A stretch of DNA of 64,000 bases from Moniliella sp. 'wahieum' (GCA_003971905.1 RSEE01000031.1:619432-683431), one strand, 5' to 3'; positions 47,008 through 61,381 are shown, numbered from the stretch's first letter. Program-made: numbers and translations. The notes: a model not told the origin generated them from the letters alone.

Positions 47008-48803
47008 TTAGGACGCGTGACTTGCGCGCACCTCTTCTTGTCCTTCCTCTTCTGCCGGAGGCTCCTCCTGCGCCTCCGGGACTTCGGTTTCTGCAGGTTC
47101 AGTTGGCCATACGGGAATGCCATTGGCCCTTGGGAATTTGCGCCACGCCAAAACGGGCCCAATAGGGTTCATAGCCATTGTCGGCTCGGGCTTGTTACGC
47201 CGTCCGAACCGCAGACGTTGCATCGTTCGCAACTCGTCAGACCCGGGCGCAACAAACTTGACTGATGTGATCCGGAACCAGCCAAGGAAGGAACCTTGGC
47301 CCTTGGTGTTGTTACTCTGGTTCGGTCCCGCTTTGTTGGTCTGAAACCAGACTTGCTGCCCACAAAAGGGATTGGGCGGTTGAAGTTGCTGGCACTTCCT
47401 CAATCCCAAGCGCCTTGGCATCATCCTGAATGTTGTTAAAGTACCATGTTCGGGTAAACATTCGTCAGCCAGCGAGATCAGAGGGTCGTCCTTGGTCTCT
47501 TGCACCAGTTCTTCCAACTTGCGCCGTGCCTCGGCCAGCTTACCGCGCGGAACGGTTCCCGGGGCTGTCGCTCCAAAAGAGAAAGCTCCATGCGCTTGCG
47601 GGCTAGGCCCCAGCGCCTGCAGCGCAAGCGGGAGCAAGCTATGAGCAAAGGACTTGACCCAAAATTCACCCGATAAGCTTCGGCCAAAGATCGTCCACCA
47701 TCCGCATCAATCCACATCGTTCCGGCGACCCGAACCCAATGCCCGTCGCATCCACAGCGGCCGCATCGCAACCTTGAATCCCGCGCATGGGACGCCAGAT
47801 GAAGTCCATGTTGGATCGATTGTTCTTGAATCCGTTCCACACCCGGCTCGCCGCTGCACTTTGTGCCAGTTTGAGCCCTGGCGGCGGCGCATTGACAAAC
47901 AAGGTTGATGACCATGGTCCCACAGGTTGCAAAGCATCAGCAACGCAGGCTTCTTTTGTTCGATTCCCTCCTGGCGCACCCGCTGCCAAACGCGATACCG
48001 TTGCCGCATCTCCTCTGCCTCGGTCTCCAGTCGCTTCAGGGGAAATTTGCACCCCATTCGCACTGGGTTGCTGCACCTGCTCCACAGGAGGCGTGCCCTG
48101 ATCCACTGAGTTGGCAGCGAGCTCGTTGAGGGGTTGGATCTCCTCACGGTAGGACGGTTGCGCTGCCGCTCAGATTCGTGGGCCGCCTTCCAGGCAGCGA
48201 TGAATTGATCCTCGGTTGTGTCCTCCCTGGCGGCCAGGAAGGCGAGACCATGCATCTGGGGTCCGCCGTTATCGGAACCCCACCAGCTCCAAGGCGAAGG
48301 CTGCAGTGCTCCATCACCTCCACAATGTTCTGAAAAAAGACGAGGGTAGAGTGATTGGGGAACCGGGCCGGCGGAGCCGGTGTTCCTTCTCTTCTCCTTC
48401 TCCTTTCCCTTCTCCTTTTCCTTTTCTTTTTCCTTGTCCCTACTCTTCTTGTCCTTGCTTGCTCCGCGCTCCCGACCCATCTCGGCCGCCTTGGCCATGT
48501 TGGAGAGGTTATCAGCACGAGTTTCCTGGCGCTTCTTGAATGCATCCTTAAATTCGGCACTTGCTCCGATGTGGGCACAGCGGGCCTGCGTTCGTGCCCT
48601 GCCAAAACCAACTTCGCCCGTGGTGGGTGGGCCAAACGGCTGGCGAAAACTGGGCAGCCAACCCTCAAGCTCGCCGGCAGGCGGCGGCGTGGCGGAAGGG
48701 GGAGTGGCGGTGAGGTCGGGCAAGGGATCGAGACGACTGCGTGGGTCGCGCGCAGGGAGGCAAAGCTCCCGCGGGCACGCAGAGCAGGCGGAACATACGA
48801 CAT
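47008..48803 (-). CDS. Unknown protein with Lys/Glu-rich charged segment
   Basis: I do not recognise the family. The likely start is ATG at 48803 (MSYVPPALRAR). A Pro-rich region follows, then a highly charged helix (EFKDAFKKRQETRADNLSNM, about 48510-48550), a Lys/Glu repeat (KEKEKEKEKGKEKEK), and an aromatic block (VFFQNIVEVMEHCS, then SPWSWWGSDNGGP). Next come a long helix-rich middle and the C-terminal blocks FTRTWYFNNIQDDAKALG, WFQTNKAGP, GWFRITSVKFVAPG and NPIGPVLAWRKFPRANG, ending in an acidic Glu-rich tail. There is no membrane helix. Coding blocks switch frame several times, near 48780, 48350, 48290, 48130, 47900, 47650 and 47430. The blocks are rich in Trp and Gly and not compositionally trivial, so the gene is real although unnamed. 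Confidence 0.55.
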
Positions 48804-48959
48804 GGCTCACGCAGACACACAGCGGGCCGGTAGGCAAGACTCAGCGCACGCACCAACGCCGGAGCGATGGACAGAGTCGAGGGCTCGATAGAGGGGTCGA
48901 CAGATGGTGGCCGCAAAGCTCTGCGGTGGCGAGATTCAGCTGCAAGCTTCAGCGTGATT

Positions 48960-49055
48960 GGACGTGGAGCTTGAAGCTTGAAGCTTCAACTTGAGGTGTC
49001 AAGCTAGACTTCAAGCTAGCTTCAAGTTACGCTTCACTTGAAGCTTGAAGCTTTG
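48960..49055. repeat. AGCTTGA heptads (reverse of TCAAGCT)
   Basis: AGCTTGA, AGCTTGA, AGCTTCA run in phase from 48968, followed by scattered TCAAGCTAG and CTTGAAGCTTGAAGCTT to 49053. It lies just upstream of the unknown minus-strand gene. Confidence 0.85.
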
Positions 49056-49774
49056 CAAAGCTGGCCCAACTCCTCAGCTCTCTCTCCAAACGCAGAGCAA
49101 AGCCCCAGCGGCTAAACCAGCCAAGCGAATCTCGACTCCACTCTCACTCCACTCTTGCTCTCAACTGCGCTGGGTCTTTCTGCCCTGTCTTTGTTCTTGC
49201 CCCGTCCCCGTCCCCATCCCTTTCTCTCGTCTTCGTCTTCGTCCCAATCCCAGCCGCTATCAGCTATCAGCGCTGGCGCCTCAGTCCTGCCCTCTTGACT
49301 CAGTCCGGCCTAATCGCGACTCCAGCGGTATGACCCACCCGCACCTGCATGGCCCAGCCGTGGCATGCCCTGGCCAGCAACTCACTACTCACACTGCCAC
49401 CATGCGGGCAATTGTGAAGAAGAAAGTGTGTGATTTAGATTTTGTTCTTCGCAGCACGTATTTATGACACCCTATGGCCTGCCCACACGCACCACACCTC
49501 AAGCTTCAAGTGAGACGAACAGCAACCGATCCAGCTTCATGAGTAAGAGCAAAGTAGTGATTACATCGTACACGGTCGAGCATGCATGAGGGGAGGTTGT
49601 GGGTAGCAGAGCAAGAGGTGGATGGGAGTAAAGGGGGGCGGGGCGAGGCAAGGCCAAAGGAGATGCCAGCCAACGGCACGCGCCCCATTTTGGCATTGGT
49701 ATTTCAAAGGCGCTCTCCCAGTGTGGGCCGCGATACAGTTGGGGAGGCGATTGGTTCAGGCCTGGGCGAGCGTC
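49056..49774. other. Intergenic, promoter of unknown gene and GrpE 3' side
   Basis: Serine/proline-coding-looking frames at 49081-49400 have no conserved motif. TCAAGCTTCAAGTGAG at 49500-49515 is another short TCA repeat. No gene is called. Confidence 0.45.
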
Positions 49775-50627
49775 TTAGGACGTGTCTTGCACCACACCCA
49801 CCTCGGCAGGACGGAGAATACGCTCCTTGATTTGTACCCGACCTTGGAGACGGACAGAACCGTACCGGCTCCTTGCCCGGCACGGGCGCCTGGAAGAGCG
49901 CCTCGTGCTGGTTAGGGTCAAATGGCTCGCCGGTCGGGTCAAAGGAGGTGATGCCGTGCATCTTGAGCATGTCCAGGATGGCCTTTTGGGTCAGGGCCAC
50001 GCCGGAGTACAGCTCGGCCACCGCCTTATGCGGGTCCTCCACGCCAGCATCAGCAGGGGCTCGCGGAACGCCTCCGGAACACTCTTCAGCGCCAGCTGGA
50101 GAACGTCGAGCGACGAGGTCAGGTCCTTGGCCAGCTTCGTGATCCCATAATCAGAAGCCTTGGCTTTTCCTCCTGGCTCCGGCGCTCGAGGTTCTGCATG
50201 TCAGCCTTGGTGTAGAGGACGGCCTTCTGCACATGGCAAACAACCAACAGAGGCCGAGGGGTTAGTAAACACAACACGAGACGGGAAGAGGGGAAATTCC
50301 ACCAAGGCGGAACCAGGAACGGACGCACCTCGAGGTCCTTGATCCGGCTCTCGCGCTCTCCACGAGCTTGCGCAACTTGGCTACCTCTTCGTCGCCAGCG
50401 GTGGCAGCGTCGTTCTCAGCGGCCTTCTCGGTGGCATTGGCGGGTTGCTCGCTCTCGGCCTCGGCGGCACGGAGAGGGGAGGTGGCAAAGGAGCGCCATG
50501 CGGGCGCACGGGCCAGGGCAGGGGCAGGAGCAGAGGCCACGACGCGGGCCAGAGGCCGAGCGGCAGAAAAGCTGCGCAGGACAGAGGGCGCAGTGAGGCG
50601 GAGGGCGGGGCGCAGGACAGCAGGCAT
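49775..50627 (-). CDS. MGE1: Mitochondrial GrpE nucleotide-exchange factor
   Basis: Releases ADP from mitochondrial Hsp70, so it is needed for matrix protein import and folding. The ATG at 50627 starts an Ala/Arg/Pro-rich presequence (MPAVLRPALRLTAPSVLRSF). An in-frame ATG at 50699 would lengthen it. A coiled-coil start (EEVAKLRKLVE) precedes the 102-nt intron 50227-50328 (GTGCGT...GTGCAG). The intron joins KDLE to KAVLYTKADMQNLERR, the GrpE dimer-helix signature. Then come YGITKLAKDL, DVLQLALKSVPEAFREPL, YSGVALTQKAILDML, FDPNQHEALFQAPV and the C-terminal signature ERILRPAEVGVVQDTS, with TAA at 49777-49775. Frame changes near 50350, 50145, 50045 and 49870 look like single lost bases. Confidence 0.93.
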
Positions 50628-51066
50628 GGCGGTGGGTTGTAGGAAGAAAGAGAAGCGGTGCTTGTTTCGAGCCCAGAACGGAGCGCTGAGAGACTGCATC
50701 TGATCGAAATTCCAAGAAGGCGCGGCCGTTGCACCGACCCTCCTTGCGCATCATCTTGGACCATGCGAGCATCAAGGTCAAGTTTCAAATTCAAAGGTCA
50801 AGCTCCAAGCCTCAGGAACAACAGTGGGTCAAACGTTCAAATTCTCCGCCGCCCCCGTTGGTAACCCAGGGGACCAGCGCCTCTCGACCAGTTATAGTTA
50901 GTTCCGTTTCCCCCTCTCGTCCTCAGAGCACCAACGAGCCAGGCTATGGCATTCCAACATGGTCGAGAGCTGATGAATTCAGATGGTATGCAGGGACGGC
51001 GGATCCCCGGAACCCAGTCATGGACGAGCAGGGCAGAGCAGAAGCGCAAGAATGGCATGCAGGTGG
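50628..51066. other. Intergenic between GrpE and PAK genes
   Basis: Both neighbours are on the minus strand. Contains AAGGTCAAGTTTCAAATTCAAAGGTCAAGC (about 50775-50805), a loose TCAAGY-type repeat in the presumed GrpE promoter. No gene is called. Confidence 0.5.
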
Positions 51067-53659
<2,593 letters not shown>

Positions 53660-55182
53660 GGCGGTGGTGGCGGTGTGGACAGCAGCGGGGTGCGTGGGGA
53701 CGGGTGGATGGCGGCGGGGAGGCAGCCTGGTACCGGAGCCTCTCCATCACCAGTCGCCCGTCGCTGCTTTGTGGTCGTGGGAAGAAAGGACCAGTGTGGA
53801 CAAATCACACGTCACGCATCACGCGGCCCACAAGCCACGCGGGGGGCTACGCAGGGCTGAAATTCCCCGTCCCACCTGCTGGCCCATCGACAGTGAGTGG
53901 GCCACGCACTGACTCTCGCCAACCCCCTGTCCACGCCATCCACATCCCCCCTCCATGCCATCTTCGCCGTCGCTGAACGTTAATAAACGTTGAATGTGGA
54001 TCTGGACCAGGGATCAATATCAATACCCCCCAAGAATGAGAACAAGACGGATGATCGTGGCCACCGCCACGCCACCCTTCCACCACATCCAACCTCCTGT
54101 CTCTTTTGTGATGCGGTTGATATCTACTACTCCGCTCCCTTTGTTGTCTTGTGTGCGCGATCGATCGACAAATCATATAGTCTCTGCTATAGTCACTTGG
54201 ACCGCCCTACCCGGCGGGTCCTTAGGCTGTTGTAACACCTCTTAACCTTAGTGCTCGTTGATAACGTCAACACGTTCAACGTTCAACGAAGCAAAGGGGG
54301 TTTCAGTCTATTTGCACTTTTTCCAAGCTCTATTGGAAAAATACGAGATTGAGGGAATGGCCTTGAAGCTTGAGCAACACTGGTTGCTGCGGGAGGTAGT
54401 GCTATATAGGGTTCACCGCAGGCCCTTAGATTGTTTGGAGCAGGATGAAGGATCGATGAAGCTCCTGGTGAAGCTCGCTTTTAGTCAGACGACTTCCGCT
54501 CGCATAGGCTGAGCATCCCCTGTGCTCGCCCCATCCCTCTTTTCTGTCTCCTGTCTCCTTCCCTTTAGACGTTCAAGCTTCAATAGAGCTTAAAGCTTGA
54601 CGGAAGGTTGCGGCTCACAGCGTTGCCTTCACGCCTTGTCCGAAGGCTGCGTTGCGGCTGATCCATACGATCGCGAGTGCTCCCAAGTCCCACTCGATAG
54701 ATCGTGTGGCTCACCAGCGATACCTTCACGTTGTCTGAACTTGAGGCGGCTTTGCAACGCTGATGCCGCAGAGTCCCCAGTGGTGCTCCGAGTCGCACTA
54801 GTGACTTGAGAGATTCGTGACTTGGCAAGTGACTGACAAGTGACGGTGACTGGTGACATGGACATCCCTGCTTCCAAGCAGTGAACAATACGAGGAACGC
54901 AGCTGCGGTGGCGACTGCTTCTGCATTATTTCACAGCCTCGCTTCTGGGCTGGTGCTGAGCTCAGCCTGCACGCTCTGGCCTTCCCTTACGTCACCGGCA
55001 GCATGCACAGCCTGTGCGGCAACACGCAAGCGCTAAGTGCGGGGGCTTGGCTTGGCAAATAATACTCTGACCTGACAGCCTCTAAGGCCTGACTGGGTTG
55101 GGGCCGGAGAGGCCTGTAAGGCCTATGGCTCAGCCCTGACCGCCGACCTGCTCGTCGCCACCACCGCATCCCTCACAACCGC
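53660..55182. other. Intergenic with short repeats
   Basis: The divergent promoter region of the PAK gene (-) and WW-domain gene (+). It holds CACGTCACGCATCACGCGG (about 53807-53825), an AACGTTCAACGTTCAACG heptad patch (54270-54287), TTCAAGCTTCAATAGAGCTTAAAGCTTGA (54573-54601) and a GTGACTTG/AAGTGACTGAC patch (54800-54860). No conserved gene was seen. Confidence 0.55.
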
Positions 55183-55897
55183 ATGGGTCTCTTTTCCCAC
55201 TCGAAGAAAAGCTCCGCCAGCGGGGCTCCGCCGCCTACCAGCAGCAGGCCTCACCGGCTCCCTCTGCGCCGTCGGCCACCCGGGAGAGGACAAGCGCCCT
55301 CTCCCGCCCGGGTGGACCAAGCAGTTCAACACGCAGTAAACCGTTGGTTCTACGTCGACACGCGTGCCCCCCTCCTCGCTCCATCTGGGTGCACCCACTG
55401 GACGAACAGGCGCAGCAGGGCGGTCAAGGTCAAACCTATGCGCCTCCTCCTGGCCCGCCACCCAGCCACGGCGGACCTCAACGTCAGGCTCAGGGCTATG
55501 CGCCCCAAGGCTACGCACCGCAGGGCTATGCGCCGCAGGGGTACGCCCACCCGCAGCAGCAGTACCACTCAGCAGCCTGTGATTGTGCAAGCGCAGCCGC
55601 CCAGGCGCCACGGGCTGTTTGGAGGCGGAGGCGGAGGCGGAGGCGGCATGGGCCCGATGGGGGGCGCAGCGCTGGGTCTGGGCGGTGGGTTGCTCGGGGG
55701 TATGCTTTTGGAGAATGCACTGGGTACGTTGGCTGTTCCGTCTGGGTGGGATGCAGGATGCGGGGCACGCGACTGACTGACGAGGGCGGGCAGACGACCG
55801 GGAGGATGACGCGTACCAGCAAGGGTTTGACAATGGCCAGATGGACAACGGAGACTATGGGGGCGGCGACATGGACTTTGGCGGGGGCGACTGGTAG
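55183..55897 (+). CDS. WW-domain protein with Gly-rich low-complexity tail
   Basis: One WW domain (about 55305-55420) assembled from three frames: LPPGWTKQFNTQ, NRWFYVDTRAP, PRSIWVHPLDEQ. Both signature Trp are present, and the domain should bind Pro-rich ligands. A tandem GYAPQ repeat (four units, about 55494-55550), a polyGly stretch and GGAALGLGGGLLGGMLLENAL follow, the last being amphipathic or weakly hydrophobic. The intron at 55724-55793 (GTACGT...GGGCAG) joins to an acidic, Gly/Asp-rich end (DDAYQQGFDNGQMDNGDY) with TAG at 55895-55897. This architecture of N-terminal WW, GYxPQ repeats and GGGD tail is widespread in fungi, but its role is not established. The start at 55183 (MGLFSHSKKS) allows N-myristoylation of Gly2 in principle. 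Frame shifts near 55300, 55345, 55370 and 55570 fit lost bases. Confidence 0.8.
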
Positions 55898-56473
55898 CAG
55901 GCGGCGTGAATGCACTGGACCTTGGGTTGGACGGAGGAAGGAATGGTGGGCGGGTGCGGAGCGAGGAGAGGCAGGAATGGGACGGGAGTGGGCAGCAGGT
56001 AGTGGGTAGTGGGTTCAACGAACGCTTACTAGTGCTCGTGAGTGCGCAGCCGGGCGCCAGCGGCGAGAGTTGCACCGATGTGAAGCGCGCGGTCAGGTGA
56101 TCGGGGGTGCAGACACGGGCGGCGCGCGGGTGAGGCGGGGCACGGGGGCAGTGCTGGGGCGAGCGCAGGGGGCGGCGGCGAGCAGAGTCGGAGTGCCCAG
56201 ACGAGTGCTGGGTTGTGCAGCGTGTTTAGCGCGCCTAATTAATAGACTGCCTTTGCTTGCGCTTCCTCCTCTGCCATCTGCATCCGACCGACCGGCCACG
56301 CCCCCCCGTCTGGAAGCAGCCGCCGGGCCCCCGCCGCACCCACCGCCCTCCCCATCGCCTCCACCACCACCGCCACCGCGCCCCGCTCGACGTTCCTTGC
56401 CCACCACAGTCCCCGCCCCCTCCTCCCCCCCGGCCATGGCCGCAGCCGCCGCCACTAAGCGTACTGTGCACCG
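55898..56473. other. Intergenic, GC-rich leader of AGC kinase
   Basis: Extremely C/G-rich. Long open frames on both strands are compositional. The pyrimidine-rich CCGCCACC stretches before 56474 resemble the 5' leader of the RIM15-like gene. Confidence 0.5.
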
Positions 56474-57962
56474 ATGAACACATCGCCGCCGCAGATGCTT
56501 GCGCCGCCTGCTGCGCCCCATGCGCCCTCCACCCGCCTCGTACCCCACCCACCCGTCTCGATCGACGACTTTGAGCTGGTGCGCGTGCTTGGAAAGGGCT
56601 GTGCGGGCAAGGTATGTCCCCTAACCCCGTCCCGGCAGCACCCAGCGGCCGCACCTGACGCCCGACTTGCTGACTTCTTTTTGCACCCAGGTCTTGCTCG
56701 TACGCCAACGGAAAACTAACGATGTTTTCGCTCTCAAGGCCATTCAGAAGGTCATTTCTTGCGCACAGGAACTGCACCATACCCTTACTGAGCAGGCTGT
56801 CTTAGCCCGCACCTCATCCGCCTCTTCCAGCGGAGACCCCGTGCCCGGGAACGGGCTTCCCTTCATTGTCAAGCTGTGGTACAGCTTCCACGATGCCCTC
56901 AACCTTTATCTTGTCATGGACTTTCACCCTGGGGGGTGACCTGGCTACCCAGCTGCTCGTTGGGGCCGTCTTGGCACTGATCGAGCTCGCTTCTACGCTG
57001 CTGAGATTGCAGAAGGGTCGAGGCCCTGCATGGAGCTGGCATCATATACCGCGATCTCAAGCCAGAGAATGTGTTAATTGGCCAAGACGGCCATATTGTC
57101 TTGTCCGACTTTGGCCTGTCGAAAGAATTCCCTCGTGCTGGAGTGGAGGTTCGATCGCCCCACTGGTTGCTGCCTTCTGATACCAGTTCCAAGAGTCTGC
57201 AGGAGGAGAACAACAAGCTTCCCAAGGACAATTCGGCCGAGATGACGTCCACCTTCTGTGGCACAGCCGAGTACCTTGCCCCCGAGGTCATCTCCGGCCA
57301 GGCGTACAGTTACCAAGTGGATTGGGAGTTTTGGAACAATGCTGTATGAAATGCTGGCTGGGTACACTCCCTTGCTGGGGAGAGCCACACTGAGATGTAT
57401 GTGCGTGTGTTGCGGGAACCTCTCTCGTTCCCTGAGCCCACGTCGAGGGGGTACGACCCTACAGCGTGGGACAGGATACCCGCGGCTCCTTCGTGGCTTG
57501 CTGCAAAAGGACCCTGGCTTGCGCCTACAGGAGCCAGACTGAAACGTCATCCGTACTTTGGCATGATTGAAGACCACATTCACTACCGCCGGTACATCCC
57601 TCCTATGTCCCACACACGGATCCTTGCAATCAAGAGGACACGCGCAACTTTGACGAGTCTTTCCTTGGGCTCCGTCCCAACTTGGACTTTGACGAAGGCG
57701 AATCGGATGATCCGGACACCGACGAAGTCTCTGGTGAAACCCCCCAATCTCGCGCCCGCCGTCGGAGGGAAAAGGACGAAGCGACTGCGGAAAGGAGCGT
57801 GTCCGTCTGTTGGACAAGTACCGACAAGCGGTTGCCGCACAGGGGACAACCCAGAGGAGGTTAGCAGCTATTTGAAGGGTACAACTTCACTGCCTGCCCG
57901 GATTCAGAACCTGGGTCAGACTTCCTTTCGGACGAGTATCCGGGCCGGATGCACATGGCGCG
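56474..57962 (+). CDS. AGC-family protein kinase (Akt/S6K-like)
   Basis: A serine/threonine kinase of the AGC group, the group of Akt, Sch9 and S6K, which relays TORC/PDK1 signals. The start at 56474 is followed by a short Pro-rich lead and [14 protein letters not shown]. The intron 56612-56690 (GTATGT...CACCCAG) falls inside the glycine loop, before [18 protein letters not shown]. Then [46 protein letters not shown], a short insert, the AGC activation segment [35 protein letters not shown] (frame change at 57330), and the AGC tail HPYFGMI...RRYIPPM and [17 protein letters not shown]. Phosphosite context ST in the activation loop is present. No hydrophobic-motif FxxF[ST] is clear, perhaps lost to frame breaks. 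Other breaks are near 56938, 57015, 57390, 57470 and 57630. I cannot tell Akt from Sch9 orthology, and the C-terminal end is uncertain. Confidence 0.88.
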
Positions 57963-60900
57963 ATGGACTTGGATGAGGAAGACCAGGAACACGTGCTCCC
58001 GCCAGGCCACTCTGATGAAGATGCACGCATGTCGGATGCGGGCATGGCCCGAGAACAGAGCGCATGGGATACCGCAGAAAGCATGGATCTTTCCCCTCGA
58101 TTCCCTCGAGCAAGTTGGGAGAAGAGATCTGTCGCAAGGCTCGAACGCTGAACCACCACACCCAAGTCACAGTCATCGCTATCGTTCCCTCTGCCCCGCG
58201 CTCGTGGGGTTGCCCACGGTGCAAGAGCCCACACACGACCCTCGTGGTACTTCTCATTCCCGGGAACGAAGGAGCAGGAGCATACCCAAACCAGCATATG
58301 CCCCAGGAAGCGTGAAGCACGCCTTGCTGCTTTCGAGGCCGCTCAAAACCGCTCGTTGCAGTCGCATGCACCGTTGCCTCGTGGTCCGCTCCATGGGAGG
58401 TCCAGTATGTACGGCTCGTCCTCAAACACCTCCATCTCCCTCCTACAGGAGGAAAAGCAAAGCACCGCCCGTCCTACTCCGCGGGCCACCACACCGGCTA
58501 CTGCGACACCAGCCGTGCCCGAGACTAGCCCGTCGCTGTCCAGTGGGGTGGTCGCTACCGACTTTGCTACAGCTTCGGTCCGGGATCATGGACCGGTCGA
58601 CGCTTACCCATCCTCGTCCCTTACGCGCTCCACAGCTTCGGCTCTGATTGACAGAGAACAGAGTCATGCGGCAACGAGCGGGATGGCCTCAATTGCAGAA
58701 CCCCTGCCATCGGCACCGTCTGGCCTCCCATGCCCACGCCCCCCGGCGTCCCATCCCTCGCCTCAGGTATGCTCGACCCCTACTTCTGCTGGACCAGGTT
58801 CGTCTGGTGTGGCTCTTGCCGCTCCCGAACCATCCACCATTCAGCAACTCGTCCCGCCTTCCAAACGCTCAACGGCTGATGTCCCGAGCATTGCATCAGA
58901 GCGTATGGATGATGGGGAGCCATCACTCGCGCGCCGCCCATGGTCAGCGCGATTGAGGACGAGGCCCCCACCGCCCCCCCCCGCCGTAGACACCACCATT
59001 CCCGCCCCAGTCTTGGATACCACGCCGTCTTACCCACCAAGCAGCCTTGAAAGGCATGCATCGACCATCGTCTCCTCCCAAAGTCGTCACAAACCCAATG
59101 CGCCCTCGGTCTCCTCGTCGCTCGCTACCCCGTTTGGGTTCCCGCCCCGGCTGGGACGACAGTCAAGATTGTGGAATCCTCTCGCCAGTCCTCTGGCGGA
59201 CCTGAGCAAGTCTCGCTTCCTCGCCGACCTCGCCTGTGCCGGCTTATGTACCGCTCGTCCACACTCCGCCCAGAGTCCGCGCCCCGTCCCATCCCTGTCG
59301 GTCAGGTGGTCCCTTGCCGAGGCCGCCGAGTTTGAAGAGTACCAAGCGTCAGCGCTGTTGGCTTATGCAGTACTGGAGGAGCTGGACCGCCAAGCCAATG
59401 CATCGGAAACCAGCCCAACCACCTCGGTGCCTGTGGCAGTCGATCCGCTGCTACTTCTGCTTCCGTCCCCCCCACTTCTGCGCCAGCCATTGGACCCGAC
59501 CTAGTCGGAACGGGATTGGACTCGTCAGCCAGCTTCTCGGGATGGACAAACGACCCCTTGATCTCGGACGTGGGTAACACGACTGCTACAACGGGAAATA
59601 CAACGGCGATCACTACCTCCTCGCATGTGCCCCATCATCCCTCTCATCCCGGCCACAAGCCCCACGAGCAAACCCCCTCCTACGCTTTCTACTTCCGGTT
59701 CGATCAAGCGTGCCTTCACTTTCCGCTGGCGTCCATCCTCGGGTCGGCACTCGCAGCAGGGGTCTATCTCTGAGGCAGGCCCCGTGGCGCCCACGGCACC
59801 ACTGCATCCGCCAGCTCGCCCATTGCTCCCACCACCCCGCTCATGCCCGACTCTGCTTCTCCCTCGACGCCTCCCCCTGCCGCCGAGGTGCCCCGGCTTT
59901 CCCTGCCTCCGATGTGGAGGAGGCACAGATACCCGAGTCCACGACTCTTCCCCCGTTCCAACCGGGACGGTTGGGGCGCAGCGTGTCGGCGCGCAAACCG
60001 ACGGACATTGTTTCTCTTGCCGCTGCCGCCGCGCAAGCGAGTCTGGACAACCCGAATGTGGTGCCAAGTGCTACCTTTTCTCCGTCCCGCCGAGGCTCCC
60101 GCTCTCTTCACACCTCCATCCATTCCTCGCACCATAGTGCTCATCCTTCCTTCCCCCTTGGACGAGGACGACGACTGGGACTTGTTGGACGATGTGGATG
60201 CGGATCTTTTGGCCGAAGGCGAGGGGAGAAAAACGGCGGTGGACGCCTGTCCACCTTGCCGCCGCGCGTGTACAGTTCGACGCCCGCCGTCTGCGCAAAT
60301 CCAGGCAAGCGCTGTATGCTGCCCACATTCGCGTTGTCAAACGGCCAAGAGACCCCGACATACCGGTTGCGCAAATCGGAACCAGCTGTGGTCCCGCCGC
60401 GATTCAGGAGGAGGAGGAAGAGGGCGAGGCAGGGCATGGGGTTTGACCTCCACGGCCTCGGCCCCGGCCCCGGCCGGCCGCGGAAGCAGGTAAGGAGGCC
60501 CCCTCTGGTCCTACCCCAAACGACCAAACGTCGTCCGCCCCGTCCAGCACCACAGCTGCCACCGGCCCCGAGACGGCCACCCCCGCCGCCCCCCACACCG
60601 GGCCCCGGTACGAAGCAAGCGTCTCCGTCCACCGCACCTTCCGCACGGCGTGACAAGTCGGGTCGCAAGCGTGCGTTGTACCGGTTTGGGAATGATCTCG
60701 CCTGCCTCGTTGGCCACCGTTTCTCTTCTCGTCTCGTCATGACAAGGCGATGGATAAGATTCCGGACAAGAAACAGGACAAGGACAAGAACAAGAACAAG
60801 GACAAGGAGCAAGATGAAGAAGGCGATACCAGGATGGATCCCGATCCCGTTCGTGCTTCCCAACCTTCCTCCTCCCCGCCGCACCGTCGCCCGGGCCGGA

Positions 60901-61105
60901 CCGCGGCTCGCTCCGGCGGCGCCGCGGGGCAAAAAGATCCGCCGCTTTTCTCTGTGGTGTGTACCCCAGCACGTTGTCGGGACCCGCAACTCGCCTGTGA
61001 CATGCGACCCAGGTTCCGTGCCCCCTTAACCACTAACCTCCTCCACTCCGACTCGCCCCCCCTTGGATCCGTCCCCCTTGGATTCCTACTGGCCCTCACG
61101 TGCTA
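57963..61105 (+). CDS. Long Ser/Pro-rich disordered coding-like region
   Basis: Starts with an acidic segment (MDLDEEDQEHVLPPGHSDED), then EEICRKARTLNHHTQVTVIAI. Next are long Ser/Pro/Thr/Ala-rich stretches in successive frames (a 382-codon frame from 58356 and a 439-codon frame from 59710), one folded-looking helix (EFEEYQASALLAYAVLEELD, about 59332-59390), SIKRAFTFRWRPSSG, an acidic DEDDDWDLLDDVDADLL (60160-60212), a charged ARRLRKSRQALYAAHIRVVK, and a Lys/Asp repeat (DKDKNKNKDKEQDEEGD, near 60775-60830). It could be the C-terminal extension of the AGC kinase or a separate gene. No known domain was recognised, and the ends are arbitrary. Confidence 0.35.
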
Positions 61106-61168
61106 GCCAATATCCGATTGGCACCGTTTCCAACTTGACTTGCTCCCGCCCACTCCGCCTGCCCGCCC

Positions 61169-61250
61169 TTACCCTTCACATTACCCTTCGCTTTACCCTT
61201 CGCTTTACCCTTCGCTTTACCCTCGCTTTAACCCTCCGCTTTACCCTTCC
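61169..61250. repeat. 12-bp minisatellite TTACCCTTCGCT
   Basis: About seven units: three are identical and the others carry indels or a TCACA variant. Translated on the minus strand it would give Lys/Arg-Arg-Val repeats. I treat it as non-coding because it runs straight into the polypyrimidine tract. Confidence 0.85.
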
Positions 61251-61265
61251 GCCTCCCGCGCTTGA

Positions 61266-61381
61266 TTTCCTTCTTCTTCTTCTTCTCTTTTCTTCTTCTT
61301 CTTCTCTTCTTCTTCTCTTCTTCTTCTTCTTCTTTTTCTTCTTCTTCTCTTCTTCTTCTTTCTTCTTTCTTCTTCTTTCCC
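61266..61381. repeat. 116-nt pure polypyrimidine (TTC-type) tract
   Basis: Not one purine in 116 nt on the plus strand; mostly CTT/TTC triplets with a few C or T length changes. It is capable of triplex (H-DNA) formation in principle. Lys/Glu-rich frames on the minus strand are artefacts of the composition. Confidence 0.95.
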
